Shown: positions 32,399 through 41,138 of the stretch, one piece after another | Layout of the letters: every line of letters begins with the position of its first letter | Position numbering within the stretch: position 1 is the first letter of the stretch | NCBI GenBank assembly: GCA_024278775.1 | Contig: JAJRSP010000052.1 | Span: 1 to 41,138 of the forward strand | DNA from: Planctomycetota bacterium | Lineage (GTDB): Bacteria; Planctomycetota; Phycisphaerae; UBA1845 | DNA length: 41,138 bases | Direction: 5' to 3' | Program-made: the position numbers and the translations under genes | The notes under the pieces: model-generated | Databases searched by the model: none | Told to the model about the DNA's origin: nothing | What the model saw: only the letters and a program-made list of their open reading frames with translations

Positions 32399-33544
32399 AT
32401 GACTGATACGATGAAAGCAGTTCGCAAGGTTTCCGCCGAGCCGGGCTTGGTCGTTGAGGACATTCCCATTCCGACGATCGGTGCGGAGGACGTGCTGGTG
32501 CAGGTGGAGGCTGCTGGCATCTGCGGAACGGACCTGCATATCTGGAGCTGGGACCGGTGGTCGTCGCGCCGCATCAAGCCGCCGCTCACGCTGGGTCACG
32601 AATTCGCGGGGACGGTTGTGGAGGTCGGCGGTCGCGTTTCGACCGTGCGGGTCGGCGATTACGTTTCGGCTGAGTCGCACATTACGTGCGGCATGTGCTA
32701 TCAATGTCGCACGGGGCAGGCACACATGTGCCCGAACACGCAGATTATCGGCGTGGATCGTGAGGGCGGGTTCGCGGAATTCGTCGCCGTGCCGGAGAAG
32801 GTTATTTGGCGAAACGACCGCAGCAAAATACCGCCGGAAATCGCCTGCCTGCAAGAGCCGTTCGGCAACGCGGTGTTTTCGACGATGAATCAGGACATCA
32901 CCGGAAAATCGGTCTGCGTTCTGGGGTGTGGACCGATCGGGTTGTTCAGTGTCGGCATCGCGAAGGCGTCCGGGGCTGCGCAAGTTTTGGCGTCGGATGT
33001 CAATCCGTTTCGCCTTGACCTGGCCAAGACGATGGGGGCGTCGCGCGTGTTCAATCCGACCGAGTACGCAGCCGACGGTGACGGGACGGTGGTGGATGCC
33101 ATTGTCGAGGCCAACGGCGGATTCGGTGTGGACATCATGCTCGAGATGAGCGGTGCGCCGTCGGCTATCACGACCGCGTTTCGCGCGGTGCGCAACGGTG
33201 GGATCGTCGTGCTGTTCGGTATCCCGTCGAAGCCGGTCGAGATCGATGTGGCTGAGAACATGATTTTCAAGAACCTCACGGTTCACTCGCTCAACGGTCG
33301 GCGTATTTTCGACACGTGGTACAAGACGCGATGGCTGCTCGGCGAGGGCGTGGTGGATCTTCGGCCGCTCATCACGCGAACCATCACACTCGACGAAATC
33401 GACGCATCGATGCCGCTGTTGCAGGAAGGCAAAGCCTGCAAGCTCGTCGTGATTCCCGAGCACAAGCAGCCACCGGCGACGACCGGTCCGGCGGCGGAGC
33501 GCGTACGCGATCCTAACATTCGCGGCACGATCACTCATCGATAG
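32399..33544 (+). CDS. tdh: L-threonine 3-dehydrogenase
   Basis: 381 residues, zinc-dependent medium-chain dehydrogenase. It oxidises L-threonine to 2-amino-3-ketobutyrate with NAD. Catalytic zinc ligands: Cys42 in GICGTDLHIW and His67-Glu68 in LGHEFAG. Structural zinc ligands: Cys97, 100, 103 and 111 in CGMCYQCRTGQAHMC. The NAD-binding motif GCGPIGLFSVGIAKASGA is in the middle. DLHIWSWDRW is characteristic of Tdh. The usual partner, 2-amino-3-ketobutyrate CoA ligase (kbl), is not in the window. The C-terminus has about 25 extra residues compared with typical Tdh. The ribosome site is weak; an ATG at 32411 is an alternative start. Confidence 0.93.
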   Translation: MTDTMKAVRKVSAEPGLVVEDIPIPTIGAEDVLVQVEAAGICGTDLHIWSWDRWSSRRIKPPLTLGHEFAGTVVEVGGRVSTVRVGDYVSAESHITCGMCYQCRTGQAHMCPNTQIIGVDREGGFAEFVAVPEKVIWRNDRSKIPPEIACLQEPFGNAVFSTMNQDITGKSVCVLGCGPIGLFSVGIAKASGAAQVLASDVNPFRLDLAKTMGASRVFNPTEYAADGDGTVVDAIVEANGGFGVDIMLEMSGAPSAITTAFRAVRNGGIVVLFGIPSKPVEIDVAENMIFKNLTVHSLNGRRIFDTWYKTRWLLGEGVVDLRPLITRTITLDEIDASMPLLQEGKACKLVVIPEHKQPPATTGPAAERVRDPNIRGTITHR

Positions 33545-33630
33545 CGCTGGTGACTGCCATTTGGCACTCGGATTGACGCATTTGGCGAATCCGTGCGTCG
33601 GGCGCAGCGTAGCTGCGGGTGCGTTTTGGG

Positions 33631-33667
33631 CGCAACATGCCCGCCTTCAAGGCGGACATGCCACCCA
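33631..33667. repeat. Dispersed palindromic repeat, family E, copy 3
   Basis: GCAACATGCCCGCCTTCAAG followed by GCGGACATGCCACCC. It lies between the convergent tdh and TPR genes. Confidence 0.82.
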
Positions 33668-33689
33668 CTGAATAACACGTGTCAACGCG

Positions 33690-34976
33690 CTAATTCTTGG
33701 CGCGCAGGTAGGCTTTTTTGTATTTTTTGAAGGTGGGTTTCAGCTTGTGGGCGCGCTCGAATTGAATCAGGGCGTCGTCGTCCCGGTTCATCAGTTCGTA
33801 GGTTCGCCCCAGCGAGTAGGCTGCGTTGGCGCTGTCGGGGTGTTCCTCGATTCGTTTGAGATTGATTCGCAGCGATTCGTCCAGATGCCGCTCCGCGGCG
33901 GCGGTGTCGCCCATCAAGCGGTACGTTCTCACCAAAGAGCGGTGCGTCGAGGCGGCGTTCGGATCCGCTTCGAGCTTACGCTTGTCGAATCGAAGCGCGT
34001 CGCGCAGGCATTTTTCCGCCTCTTCCATTTGCCCCGCTTTGGCCAGGACTTTGGCCAGCTTTCTCAACGTGGAGCGGCTTGACGGTTTGGTCTTTTGCAA
34101 GCGGCGAAGGAGTTCCGCGGACGTGTCCCATTGTTCGTAGCGCGCGTAGCGATCGGCGAATTTTTCGATTCCATTGTTGATGCGTTTGTCGATGCGTTGC
34201 CGGCCTCGCGGCGTGGCGTAGATGGCCAGGGTGGTGTTGGCGGCAACTGAAATGACCACAAACGACGTCAACGCCAGACGCACGGCAAGGCTCCGGCGGT
34301 CCTCGATGGTCCAGGCTGCGTCGCCGTGCGGTAAAAGTCCGCGTTTGGTCAGGAAGGCGTAATGGATCGACATGATGGCGACGGCAAAGCCGACGAGTAG
34401 CTCGGCTATTTCGGCTTCGTTGAAGCTGAAAGGCCCAGCCTCCAGAATGCCCGCGGCGACAAAGAACGGAATCGATGCAAGAGGCGGCGGTGCGAGGCCG
34501 CGTGCATCCAGCCAGACAGCCGGTCGCCACTTGCTGCGAACCAACAATGGGTAGAAGAGTCCGTACGCAATCATGCCGCTCGCGAGGATGTAGGTGAGGG
34601 ACGCTTTCAAGGTCGTGCTGAACGGGCCGGTCAGGAAATTGTGGAGATTCGTCTCGCTCTGGAGGTTGTTGGCTTTGAAAAAATCGGGGGAGGCGAAATT
34701 GAACACGCGCTGCCCCCACGAAATCTCCTCCATCGCGACGTAGAGACAACTGACAGCCAACAGGGCGAACGTGACGCGGTAACGGGTCCGAAGAAACAGC
34801 AGCCGAAACGAGACCACGAACGACACGACGAACAGCCAGAACTGAGTCCATTCGCCGAACAAATCTTCGTACGTCGCCCAGATGTAGGACATCGGATAGT
34901 TGACAGCGGCGACGGTGTAGCCGCCGATCACCGCGGCGAAGACGATCAACGATGTGAAAAGATCAGGGCGTTTCAT
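33690..34976 (-). CDS. Polytopic membrane protein with C-terminal TPR repeats
   Basis: About 428 residues from ATG 34976; a GTG at 34991 with AGGGA upstream is also possible. Seven or eight hydrophobic segments fill the first 270 residues (SLIVFAAVIGGYTVAAV, WLFVVSFVVSFRLLFL, LTYILASGMIAYGLFYPLL, and others). The motif YVAMEEISWGQRVF and NLQSETNLHNF recalls a conserved but uncharacterised membrane family. The C-terminal 180 residues are TPR repeats (ELLRRLQKT, AEKCLRDALRFDKRKLEAD, AYSLGRTYELMNRDDDALIQFERAHKL), which suggest a protein-binding scaffold. It lies just downstream of the Ser-Asp-repeat protein gene on the same strand, separated by a terminator. Confidence 0.8.
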   Translation of the reverse strand: MKRPDLFTSLIVFAAVIGGYTVAAVNYPMSYIWATYEDLFGEWTQFWLFVVSFVVSFRLLFLRTRYRVTFALLAVSCLYVAMEEISWGQRVFNFASPDFFKANNLQSETNLHNFLTGPFSTTLKASLTYILASGMIAYGLFYPLLVRSKWRPAVWLDARGLAPPPLASIPFFVAAGILEAGPFSFNEAEIAELLVGFAVAIMSIHYAFLTKRGLLPHGDAAWTIEDRRSLAVRLALTSFVVISVAANTTLAIYATPRGRQRIDKRINNGIEKFADRYARYEQWDTSAELLRRLQKTKPSSRSTLRKLAKVLAKAGQMEEAEKCLRDALRFDKRKLEADPNAASTHRSLVRTYRLMGDTAAAERHLDESLRINLKRIEEHPDSANAAYSLGRTYELMNRDDDALIQFERAHKLKPTFKKYKKAYLRAKN

Positions 34977-35032
34977 TACGAGTCGGGTCACCTCAGTCCC
35001 TATATCGGCACCTCTGCGTTCCACGCATACGC

Positions 35033-35065
35033 AAAAAACGAGGAGACCCGAAAGGGGCCTCCTCG
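35033..35065 (-). terminator. Intrinsic terminator of the Ser-Asp-repeat protein gene
   Basis: Stem CGAGGAG/CTCCTCG plus CCC/GGG with loop GAAAG (35039-35065), followed on the minus strand by TTTTTT (35038-35033). It is about 50 bp past the stop codon. Confidence 0.92.
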
Positions 35066-35115
35066 TCAAGAATATGACAACTTAATTGAAGCTCGCGGAC
35101 CAAGCCGCGTGCGGC

Positions 35116-35985
35116 TTAGTCAGAATCGCTGTCGGAATCGGAATCGCTGTCCGAATCAGAGTCGCTGTCCGAATCTGAGTCGGAATCCGAGTCACTATCC
35201 GAGTCGGAATCGCTGTCCCCGAAGTCGAAGTAGCAATCTCCGTTTCCGGAATCGGAGTCTGAATCGCTGTCGGCACCCGAATCGCTATCCGAGTCGCTAT
35301 CAGAATCCGAATCGCTGTCGGAATCGGAGTCTGAGTCAGAATCCGAATCGCTGTCGGAGTCTGAATCGCTGTCGGAATCCGAGTCGGAGTCGGAGTCGGC
35401 TCCGTCGTCGCATTGCAGGTCGACGAGCTGGCCGTTGGTAACCTCGATCAGTTCACAACCGATGTCGATGACGGCTACGACATCGTCGCAATCGCCCTCG
35501 ATTTCGTATCCGACCATCAGGAGGCCACCGCCATCGGAACCTGAATCTGAATCGCTGTCTGAGTCCGAGTCACTATCAGAATCGGAATCGGAATCGCTGT
35601 CCGAATCTGAGTCGGAATCTGAGTCGGAATCTGAGTCGGAATCTGAGTCACTATCCGAGTCGGAATCGCTGTCTGAATCCGAATCGCTGTCCGAATCCGA
35701 ACTTCCGCCACCGGCGTTGATTTCGCAGAGATCGATTTCGCAACTCGCGTTTCCGGAGGTCACCACAAGTATGGCCATATCGGAACGTATTTTCAGGATA
35801 CCGGAGTCGGAGTCCGAATCACTGTCCGAGTCTGAATCCGAGTCAGAGTCAGTGTCCCAGCCCGAGTCTGAATCCGAATCGCTATCGCTGTCGGAATCGC
35901 TGTCCGAGTAAGAGTCCGAATCGCTATCCGAGTCTGAATCGGAGTCACTGTCCGAATCCGAATCGCCGACCGCTTCAGCCACGCA
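35116..35985. repeat. Ser-Asp coding DNA repeat tract
   Basis: Degenerate 6-bp units (GAATCG, GAGTCT, GAATCC and others on the plus strand) encode Ser-Asp over most of this stretch, interrupted by three non-repetitive islands. Such a tract can change length by slippage or recombination. Confidence 0.92.
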
Positions 35986-37557
35986 CACGACAACACAATC
36001 GTCGGGCAACGTGCAATCGTTTCGGCAGCCGTCGTCATCGGCAGTGTTGCCGTCGTCGCACGCTTCGCCGCTATCGAGTATGCCGTCGCCGCAGACCGGC
36101 ACGGTGCAATCGTTTCGACAGCCGTCGTCATCGACAGTGTTGCCGTCGTCACACGCTTCACCACTGTCAACGATGCCGTCGCCGCAAGTCGGCACGGTGC
36201 AATCGTTTCGACAGCCGTCGTCATCGACAGTGTTGCCGTCGTCACACGCCTCACCACTGTCAACGATACCGTCGCCGCAAGTCGGCACGGTGCAATCGTT
36301 TCGGCAGCCGTCGTCATCGACGGTGTTGCCGTCGTCACACGCCTCACCACTGTCAACGATGCCGTCGCCGCAGACCGGCACGGTGCAATCGTTTCGGCAG
36401 CCATCGTCATCGACAGTGTTGCCGTCGTCACACGCCTCACCACTGTCAACGATGCCGTCGCCGCAAGTCGGCACGGTGCAGTCGTTCCGGCAACTGTCGT
36501 CATCAACGGTGTTGCCGTCGTCGCACGCTTCGCCGCTGTCGAGGATGCCGTCGCCGCAGACCGGAACGGTGCAATCGTTTCGGCAGCCGTCATTATCAAC
36601 GGTGTTGCCGTCGTCGCAGGTCTCACCGTCGTTGATCTCACCGTCGCCACATACAGGCACCTGTATGCGTACCAGGCCCAGCGCCCACAACAGAGAATCG
36701 GACGCACCGTTAAATTCGGGCGGTGACACGAGCTGCAACGTCGTGGAACCAACGCCGGCTGGTACGTCGATCAGAAAAACCGGAGAGTCCCAAGCAGCTC
36801 CGTCGGTGCCTCCCAACTCGTTTTCGCGGTTTGGGTTATCTGAGATCAAGACCCGATCAGGACGATTGAGATCGCCATCACCGGAGAAAATCAAGACTTC
36901 AGCCGTACGGGCGAAACTCACTGGATCGTAAGAAAGCACTGCCGGCTGAGTGACTTCGCCCTCCGGGAATGGATCTGTGCTGAATGCGAAATCAAGTCCG
37001 TCGGCTCCGATGATGCGGTACGTACGTTGGTCACCGGTGTCTTCGTAGATCACGATCAAGCCGGCACCGTTCAAGCGTGCCAAGCTGTTGGCCAGGTCAC
37101 CGTTCGCAAACGAAAACGTGGTCAACCCAAATCCGTCGACAGCGACCTTATCGCTGACGATCGAGGTGACGTCGGAGCGATAACCGATGTTGTTCGTCAA
37201 GCCGGCACGCGGGAGATTCACTTCGGAACCGATGATGTCACCGGTGAGCGAATTGCCCTCGAACAAAACGACTTGATCTTTATTGGGAGAACCAACTACG
37301 CACCCGCCAAGCCCGTCTTCGACGCAGGGCAGGTCTCGCCCAGCCCAATACAAGAACGCCTGCAACACCGGGCCGTCAATGCCGACCTCAAATGTCGCCG
37401 TCGCGCCGCCCAAATTCTCTGCACCGATTCCGTCATTCGCAATCGACAGTCCCTGTCCCTGAAATTCAAGGTCAGGACTGACGGTTAGCGGTGTGGCCAA
37501 ACCTGCCGAAGCGATGACTGACAAACATGCTGCAACCCACGATTTCCGAAACATCAT
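35116..37557 (-). CDS. Secreted surface protein with Cys-rich repeats and long Ser-Asp repeats
   Basis: 813 residues from ATG 37557 (GGAGGGGG seven bases upstream; a second ATG follows). A signal peptide ([19 protein letters not shown]) leads into a beta-rich domain of about 280 residues with [14 protein letters not shown] and [14 protein letters not shown]. Then seven copies of a 31-residue unit, [20 protein letters not shown] ending in CRNDC, match the 'myxococcus cysteine-rich repeat' (DUF4215) pattern. The rest is (Ser-Asp)n, broken by three short islands that contain Cys. The protein ends in SD repeats without LPxTG, hydrophobic tail or sorting motif. It is probably a calcium-binding, highly acidic surface stalk or adhesin. 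How it is attached is unknown. Confidence 0.88.
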   Translation of the reverse strand: MMFRKSWVAACLSVIASAGLATPLTVSPDLEFQGQGLSIANDGIGAENLGGATATFEVGIDGPVLQAFLYWAGRDLPCVEDGLGGCVVGSPNKDQVVLFEGNSLTGDIIGSEVNLPRAGLTNNIGYRSDVTSIVSDKVAVDGFGLTTFSFANGDLANSLARLNGAGLIVIYEDTGDQRTYRIIGADGLDFAFSTDPFPEGEVTQPAVLSYDPVSFARTAEVLIFSGDGDLNRPDRVLISDNPNRENELGGTDGAAWDSPVFLIDVPAGVGSTTLQLVSPPEFNGASDSLLWALGLVRIQVPVCGDGEINDGETCDDGNTVDNDGCRNDCTVPVCGDGILDSGEACDDGNTVDDDSCRNDCTVPTCGDGIVDSGEACDDGNTVDDDGCRNDCTVPVCGDGIVDSGEACDDGNTVDDDGCRNDCTVPTCGDGIVDSGEACDDGNTVDDDGCRNDCTVPTCGDGIVDSGEACDDGNTVDDDGCRNDCTVPVCGDGILDSGEACDDGNTADDDGCRNDCTLPDDCVVVCVAEAVGDSDSDSDSDSDSDSDSDSYSDSDSDSDSDSDSDSGWDTDSDSDSDSDSDSDSDSGILKIRSDMAILVVTSGNASCEIDLCEINAGGGSSDSDSDSDSDSDSDSDSDSDSDSDSDSDSDSDSDSDSDSDSDSDSDSDSDSDSGSDGGGLLMVGYEIEGDCDDVVAVIDIGCELIEVTNGQLVDLQCDDGADSDSDSDSDSDSDSDSDSDSDSDSDSDSDSDSDSDSDSDSGADSDSDSDSGNGDCYFDFGDSDSDSDSDSDSDSDSDSDSDSDSDSDSDSDSD
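36010..36660. repeat. Seven 93-bp tandem repeats encoding the CGDG...CRNDC units
   Basis: Seven units of 93 bp lie in frame within the Ser-Asp-repeat protein gene. The central units are almost identical in DNA, which indicates recent duplication or gene conversion. Confidence 0.9.
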
Positions 37558-37958
37558 ATTATTGCCCCCTCCATAGAAGCGTTGAACCAACTGCGCACGA
37601 AGCGCGAACTTTCCGTATGTCTGTAGCGATGTTTGTGGCCGAACCTTGCACAGTCAACGTCCGTTGCCGCAAACTGAATTTTTTCGCTCAAAACACTATA
37701 TAGATACAAGTTTCGGCCAGGGTATCGATCAGCACGCGCAGGGTCAACCAAACCGACCGGATCATGTCGAACTGCGTGAGTCACTCTATTATCGGATTGA
37801 TCGATACAATCGGCACAAATGGTGTGGCAAGATGGTCTTGGTCTTTGAGAGAGTTGCGTAACAGTCGTAGTTCGATAATGTGGGCAAATTTGTGCGCGCG
37901 GCTCGCCGGATAATCGCTGAAACCGTTGGGGGCGGTGATCGCCCTGTGAAACGGTCCC
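37558..37958. other. Intergenic region upstream of the Ser-Asp-repeat gene and downstream of yidC
   Basis: 401 bp with no supported gene. A T/A-rich patch (around 37678-37705) could hold the promoter of the Ser-Asp-repeat gene on the minus strand, but no clear -35/-10 pair was found. No terminator hairpin is visible just after yidC. Confidence 0.5.
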
Positions 37959-40010
37959 CTATTTACTGGGCTTTCTGGACTTCTTGATCTTCTCAGCCTC
38001 TGCGGCCGCTTTTTGAAGACGCTCAAACAGTCCCGGCCCCTTGGACGTCGCTTTCTTTTTCTTGACTTCCATCGCGACTTTATCCGGACCAGCGGCTTTG
38101 AGGGCCTCGATGTGCTTGCGAATCAGCTTTTGCTCCATCATGCCGAAGAAGCTGCTCGCAAAAATATACAGGTTCAACCCGCTGGGCATGTTGTAGAAGA
38201 ACAGGCCGAACATGAGCGTCATGTAGGGCATCATCTTCTGCATCTGGGCGGCCTGGTCTGCCTGGGCGCCGGACTTTCCGGGCGGAGGGGTCGGCTTGGG
38301 CATGAGCTTCTGCTGAAGGAACATGAATATGGAGACCAGGATCGGCAGAAGGTTGAAGCTGGCGATTGGGCCGGTCATGTTGGACAGCAGCGGAATGGTT
38401 ATGGGACTGTCAAACTTGATCATCGCGTCCGGAGCGGTCAGATCCTGAATCCACCAGAAGAACGATTCGTGTCGCATGTCGATGTTGAAGTTGAGCGCCG
38501 TGAACAGGGAGACCCAGATCGGCATTTGCAGCAACATGGGCAGGCAGGATGACAGCATGCCCGTAGCCGGGTTGATGCCGGACTCCTGGTAGACCTTCAT
38601 GGTCTCCTGGCTTTGCTTCTGCTTGTCGTTTGGGAAACGCTTCTTGATGTCCTCGATCTTGGGGGCGACGGTGGCCATGCTCTGCTGCATGCGCAGCATG
38701 TTGATCTGCCCCTTTTTCGTAATGGGGTGCAGGGTCGTGCGCACCATGAGCACGAGGACGATGATCGCGACACCATAGTTGCGGAAGATGCTTTCGAGCA
38801 TACCAAGCATCCAGATCATGAAGAGAATGAAGGCCTTCGGCACCATGAAAGCGCAGGCACCCATGTTGAAGCTGGCTATGACTTGCTCGTCGTAACCCAG
38901 CGTCACGTACTCCTCGGTATTCTGAAATGCTTCGCGGTTTTTCGGGCCTGCGTAGACAGCAACAATGCGGCGGGTGGTGGAATGCGGTTCGACGGCGATC
39001 GAATCGGTGATGGTGCGTACGGTGCTGATCGGATGGTCGGCTGCGTCTTTGGCGATGGGTTCGGCGATCACGGAGCGCACCCACTTGGCGTGCGTATTGC
39101 CAGCCGCGGGGCGTGGGGTTTCAAAGACGACGAAATACTTGTTCGACACCGCCGTCCACAAGAGGGGTTCAACCGTGTTGTCGCAATTGAACATTTCCGT
39201 TTCCAGGTCGGCCTGCATGGTGAACTGTGTGGCGGAGACGCCATCGCCGCGTTGTTGCCCGACGAACAGGATGCGATCGTTGAAGCGCAAGTCCTCCTGC
39301 TTGAATCCGATCGGGCCTCGGTGTGTGATGACTGCGCTGATGCGTTCGTCGGTCAGGTTTTCCAATTCGTAGACAATGTCGAAATCGTGACGGTTGGAGT
39401 CTGAACGCTGCTCGGGCAACACAAAGGTTTTTCGAATGGCGAGGAGGGGCTGGTCTTCGCGCATGATGGTCGTCTTAAAAACGACTTCGCCCGCGGATTC
39501 GGACTCGATATCCCAGTCGACATTGTCGAGTCTCACGGTCGAATCGATGGATTGCAGGTAGATTTGCTCAGTCGCGAACGATCCGGGGCTGGATTCGCCC
39601 TCGGGTACATCGATCGCCCTCAGAAGGGGATAACGCGGCTCGGGCGGATCGACGAACTCGGAGAAATCGCTGAGATCGAGATTGAGGACGCCCGCTCCGC
39701 GCGTGGTCAGCTCCAGCTCCATGCGGTAAGGGCTGTCCGTGAACCCTTCGATGCTGCCGAGCGTGAGCGTCCGGGCTGGTCCAGCCTCGGCGAAAACACC
39801 AGTGGCCGAGACGGTTGGTAGACGCGAAGCCGCTGCCGTATCCGTGGACGTGTTGGTTGTACTCGGCGGCTGCCTGTCGGGCGTCGTCTGTTCAGCCACG
39901 TCGCCGGTTGGGGCGGGCGGGGTCGGCCAGATTCGCGCTGCGATGAGGCTCCAGCCAATATATGCAACGGCGGCCCAGAGGAACGCGCGTGCTAAGTCTT
40001 TACCTTCCAT
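37959..40010 (-). CDS. yidC: Membrane protein insertase YidC
   Basis: 683 residues. An N-terminal helix (FLWAAVAYIGWSLIAA) is followed by the large periplasmic beta-sandwich typical of Gram-negative YidC (residues about 80-370). The conserved insertase core comes next: YGVAIIVLVLMVRTTLHPITKK with the groove Arg, then MATVAPKIEDIKKRFPNDKQ, INPATGMLSSCLPMLLQMPIW, FNLLPILVSIFMFLQQKLMP, and a final pair of helices with YNMPSGLNLYIFASSFFGMMEQ. The C-terminus is basic (KKKKATSK). It inserts proteins into the cytoplasmic membrane with or without SecYEG. The usual neighbours rpmH/rnpA/mnmE are not beside it here; upstream is a phosphoesterase gene. Confidence 0.96.
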   Translation of the reverse strand: MEGKDLARAFLWAAVAYIGWSLIAARIWPTPPAPTGDVAEQTTPDRQPPSTTNTSTDTAAASRLPTVSATGVFAEAGPARTLTLGSIEGFTDSPYRMELELTTRGAGVLNLDLSDFSEFVDPPEPRYPLLRAIDVPEGESSPGSFATEQIYLQSIDSTVRLDNVDWDIESESAGEVVFKTTIMREDQPLLAIRKTFVLPEQRSDSNRHDFDIVYELENLTDERISAVITHRGPIGFKQEDLRFNDRILFVGQQRGDGVSATQFTMQADLETEMFNCDNTVEPLLWTAVSNKYFVVFETPRPAAGNTHAKWVRSVIAEPIAKDAADHPISTVRTITDSIAVEPHSTTRRIVAVYAGPKNREAFQNTEEYVTLGYDEQVIASFNMGACAFMVPKAFILFMIWMLGMLESIFRNYGVAIIVLVLMVRTTLHPITKKGQINMLRMQQSMATVAPKIEDIKKRFPNDKQKQSQETMKVYQESGINPATGMLSSCLPMLLQMPIWVSLFTALNFNIDMRHESFFWWIQDLTAPDAMIKFDSPITIPLLSNMTGPIASFNLLPILVSIFMFLQQKLMPKPTPPPGKSGAQADQAAQMQKMMPYMTLMFGLFFYNMPSGLNLYIFASSFFGMMEQKLIRKHIEALKAAGPDKVAMEVKKKKATSKGPGLFERLQKAAAEAEKIKKSRKPSK

Positions 40011-40096
40011 GAAACGTCGGTCCTGTTTGTGTGTGTCGATCGGGATGCGGAAAGCGTTGGATGATCTCGCGGCGCGCGGGTCGCGACCGTGTCGTG

Positions 40097-40906
40097 TTAC
40101 CGTCCATCGAGAAGTCGCGTTCCCAGAAAATCGTCAAGATCGGGCACGGCGAAGACTTTCTTCACCGCCTTCTCAATGTCGTATTCCAAGCGAATAAACT
40201 CGACATCCGCCCGGTACTCCTGCCCGTTGCTTCCGTCGGAATGCTGCGTGACGACGACGTAGCTGGCCCGTGTATCGCGGTCGCGCGGTTGGCCTACGCT
40301 GCCGATGTTGATGATCGCTTTTTCTTCCTCGGTAATCGTGTAGAGATTGGCTTCGGGCAGCTCAGCCGGCGGCTCGAAGTAGGGATCGTCAAGAAAGACA
40401 CCCGGTACATGCGTATGTCCGACGAGGCAGGTCATGTGTTGCGATTCCAGACGCTCGAAATTCGCCAGAATCTTGGACGGGTTCGTGTAGCAATCTTCGG
40501 CGAACAAATATTCGTTCACCGGCCGGCGAGGGGATGCGTGAACCATGAGCAGCCCGTGGGCCTCGAACTTGTACGGAAGCCGCCCAAGCACCTGCCACCG
40601 CTTGTTACGCAAAGCGGCGTTGCTCTCCTCCTCGAAGACACGCCGCGTCCAATAGGCCGCCCGCTCCGCGCTGATGTTGAAGCTGCACGGTTCGTAAAAG
40701 ACGGCTTGATCGTGGTTACCGCATAGAATGGCGGCACAGCGCTCGCTGACCAGATCGAGGCACTCCTTGGGGCTGGCACCGTAACCGACCACATCGCCGA
40801 GGCAATAAATGTCCGTAATGCTCCGCCGGTCGATGTCCGCCAGAACACTTTCCAATGCCTCGAGATTCGAGTGGATATCTGAGATGACCGCGAAGGTCTT
40901 GGCCAT
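40097..40906 (-). CDS. Metallophosphoesterase of the YfcE/calcineurin-like superfamily
   Basis: 269 residues from ATG 40906, which places the first metal motif close to the N-terminus as usual; an ATG at 40933 is possible. Metal-binding motifs are complete: VISDIHSN, YCLGDVVGYGASP, CGNHDQA, MVHASPR, GHTHVPG. Two metal ions would be bound by these Asp, Asn and His residues. Substrates in this family include phosphodiesters, nucleotides and phosphoproteins, so none can be named. It lies 86 bp upstream of yidC in the same direction and may share its transcript. Confidence 0.9.
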   Translation of the reverse strand: MAKTFAVISDIHSNLEALESVLADIDRRSITDIYCLGDVVGYGASPKECLDLVSERCAAILCGNHDQAVFYEPCSFNISAERAAYWTRRVFEEESNAALRNKRWQVLGRLPYKFEAHGLLMVHASPRRPVNEYLFAEDCYTNPSKILANFERLESQHMTCLVGHTHVPGVFLDDPYFEPPAELPEANLYTITEEEKAIINIGSVGQPRDRDTRASYVVVTQHSDGSNGQEYRADVEFIRLEYDIEKAVKKVFAVPDLDDFLGTRLLDGR

Positions 40907-41020
40907 GAATTCGGAGTCCGTCGCGGGATGCAAGCCGCCGCCAGTGTCAAAACCCCGATGCTAGGCCGATCCTGCATCTGCGTCAAACCTGAGGATGGGG
41001 TCTGGCTAGATATTTTGGCA

Positions 41021-41138
41021 CTACGCCGCTTGTCGTTTCCGGGTGGTCCAATACTGATCCCACTGGCCGCTTTCCTGGAGGGCGACGAGGTTCATCATGC
41101 CGGCGGCGTTGGCGTGATCCCACTTCATGCCTGTACGC
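41021..41138 (-). CDS. Transposase, C-terminal part (runs off the window)
   Basis: The minus-strand frame is open at the right edge and ends at TAG (41021-41023). It reads RTGMKWDHANAAGMMNLVAL then QESGQWDQYWTTRKRQAA. A tail of the type 'G-M-x-W ... A ... L-x-x-L ... G-x-W-D-x-Y-W' closes transposases such as those of the ISKra4 group. The family is a tentative call because only 38 residues are visible. Whether the rest is intact cannot be seen. Confidence 0.6.
   Translation of the reverse strand, partial: RTGMKWDHANAAGMMNLVALQESGQWDQYWTTRKRQAA

Noticed and set aside
35435..35911. Plus-strand Ser/Glu-rich frame opposite the Ser-Asp repeats
   Set aside because: Any frame over such 6-bp repeats stays open; the minus-strand gene has signal peptide, ribosome site and terminator.
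36011..36931. Repeated 93-bp units looked like a CRISPR or satellite array
   Set aside because: The units have no unique spacers, keep frame on the minus strand and encode the Cys-rich repeats of a secreted protein.

Overview
The window looks like a piece of a high-GC planctomycete chromosome, probably Phycisphaerae-like. The signs are an ISAzo13 ('Rhodopirellula-type') transposase remnant, secreted proteins with FG-GAP repeats and dockerin/EF-hand-like DxDxDGxxD motifs, an IPTL-CTERM-like sorting tail, a threonine dehydrogenase, and many short palindromic repeats scattered between genes. No rRNA, tRNA or CRISPR array was found. All assignments come from reading the sequence, without database searches.

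Layout. 1-0.43 kb: 3'-truncated transposase. 0.45-4.95 kb (minus): secreted S9 peptidase, a secreted protein with a C-terminal sorting tail, and a small membrane protein. 5.15-19.4 kb (minus): a compact phage-like virion operon, read from right to left as terminase, portal, protease/scaffold, decoration protein, major capsid protein, gp36-like connector, gp37-like/tail fusion, large tail protein and accessory virion proteins. Its head genes are Mu-type. I see no integrase, transposase, repressor, lysis gene, tail sheath or tape-measure gene. The operon lies between two exact 30-bp inverted copies of a sequence, its terminase has an in-frame TGA between the ATPase and nuclease halves, and palindromic repeats also found outside it sit within it.

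19.9-23.1 kb (plus): a 1080-residue secreted protein joining an FG-GAP propeller to a D-Ala-D-Ala carboxypeptidase (S11) domain. 23.1-23.8 kb: repeat-rich gap. 23.8-25.0 kb (minus): arginine deiminase. 25.3-28.1 kb (plus): secreted dockerin-like/FG-GAP protein. 28.2-30.7 kb: membrane-anchored protein, type II secretion-like pseudopilin and a short ketoacyl-synthase-like protein lacking the active-site Cys. A 258-bp MITE-like element with inverted repeats and a 6-bp target duplication sits directly upstream of that last gene.

31.1-31.3 kb holds a strong candidate small RNA (promoter, 5' hairpin whose loop matches the anti-Shine-Dalgarno sequence, intrinsic terminator). Then come a LolA-like secreted protein, tdh, a membrane/TPR protein, a giant Ser-Asp-repeat surface protein (minus), yidC, a metallophosphoesterase and the 3' end of another transposase.

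The most unusual items are the head-rich phage-like operon with its interrupted terminase and flanking inverted repeats, the anti-SD small RNA candidate, the propeller-carboxypeptidase fusion, the MITE, and a sharp origin-type GC-skew switch inside the phage operon near 14.16 kb.
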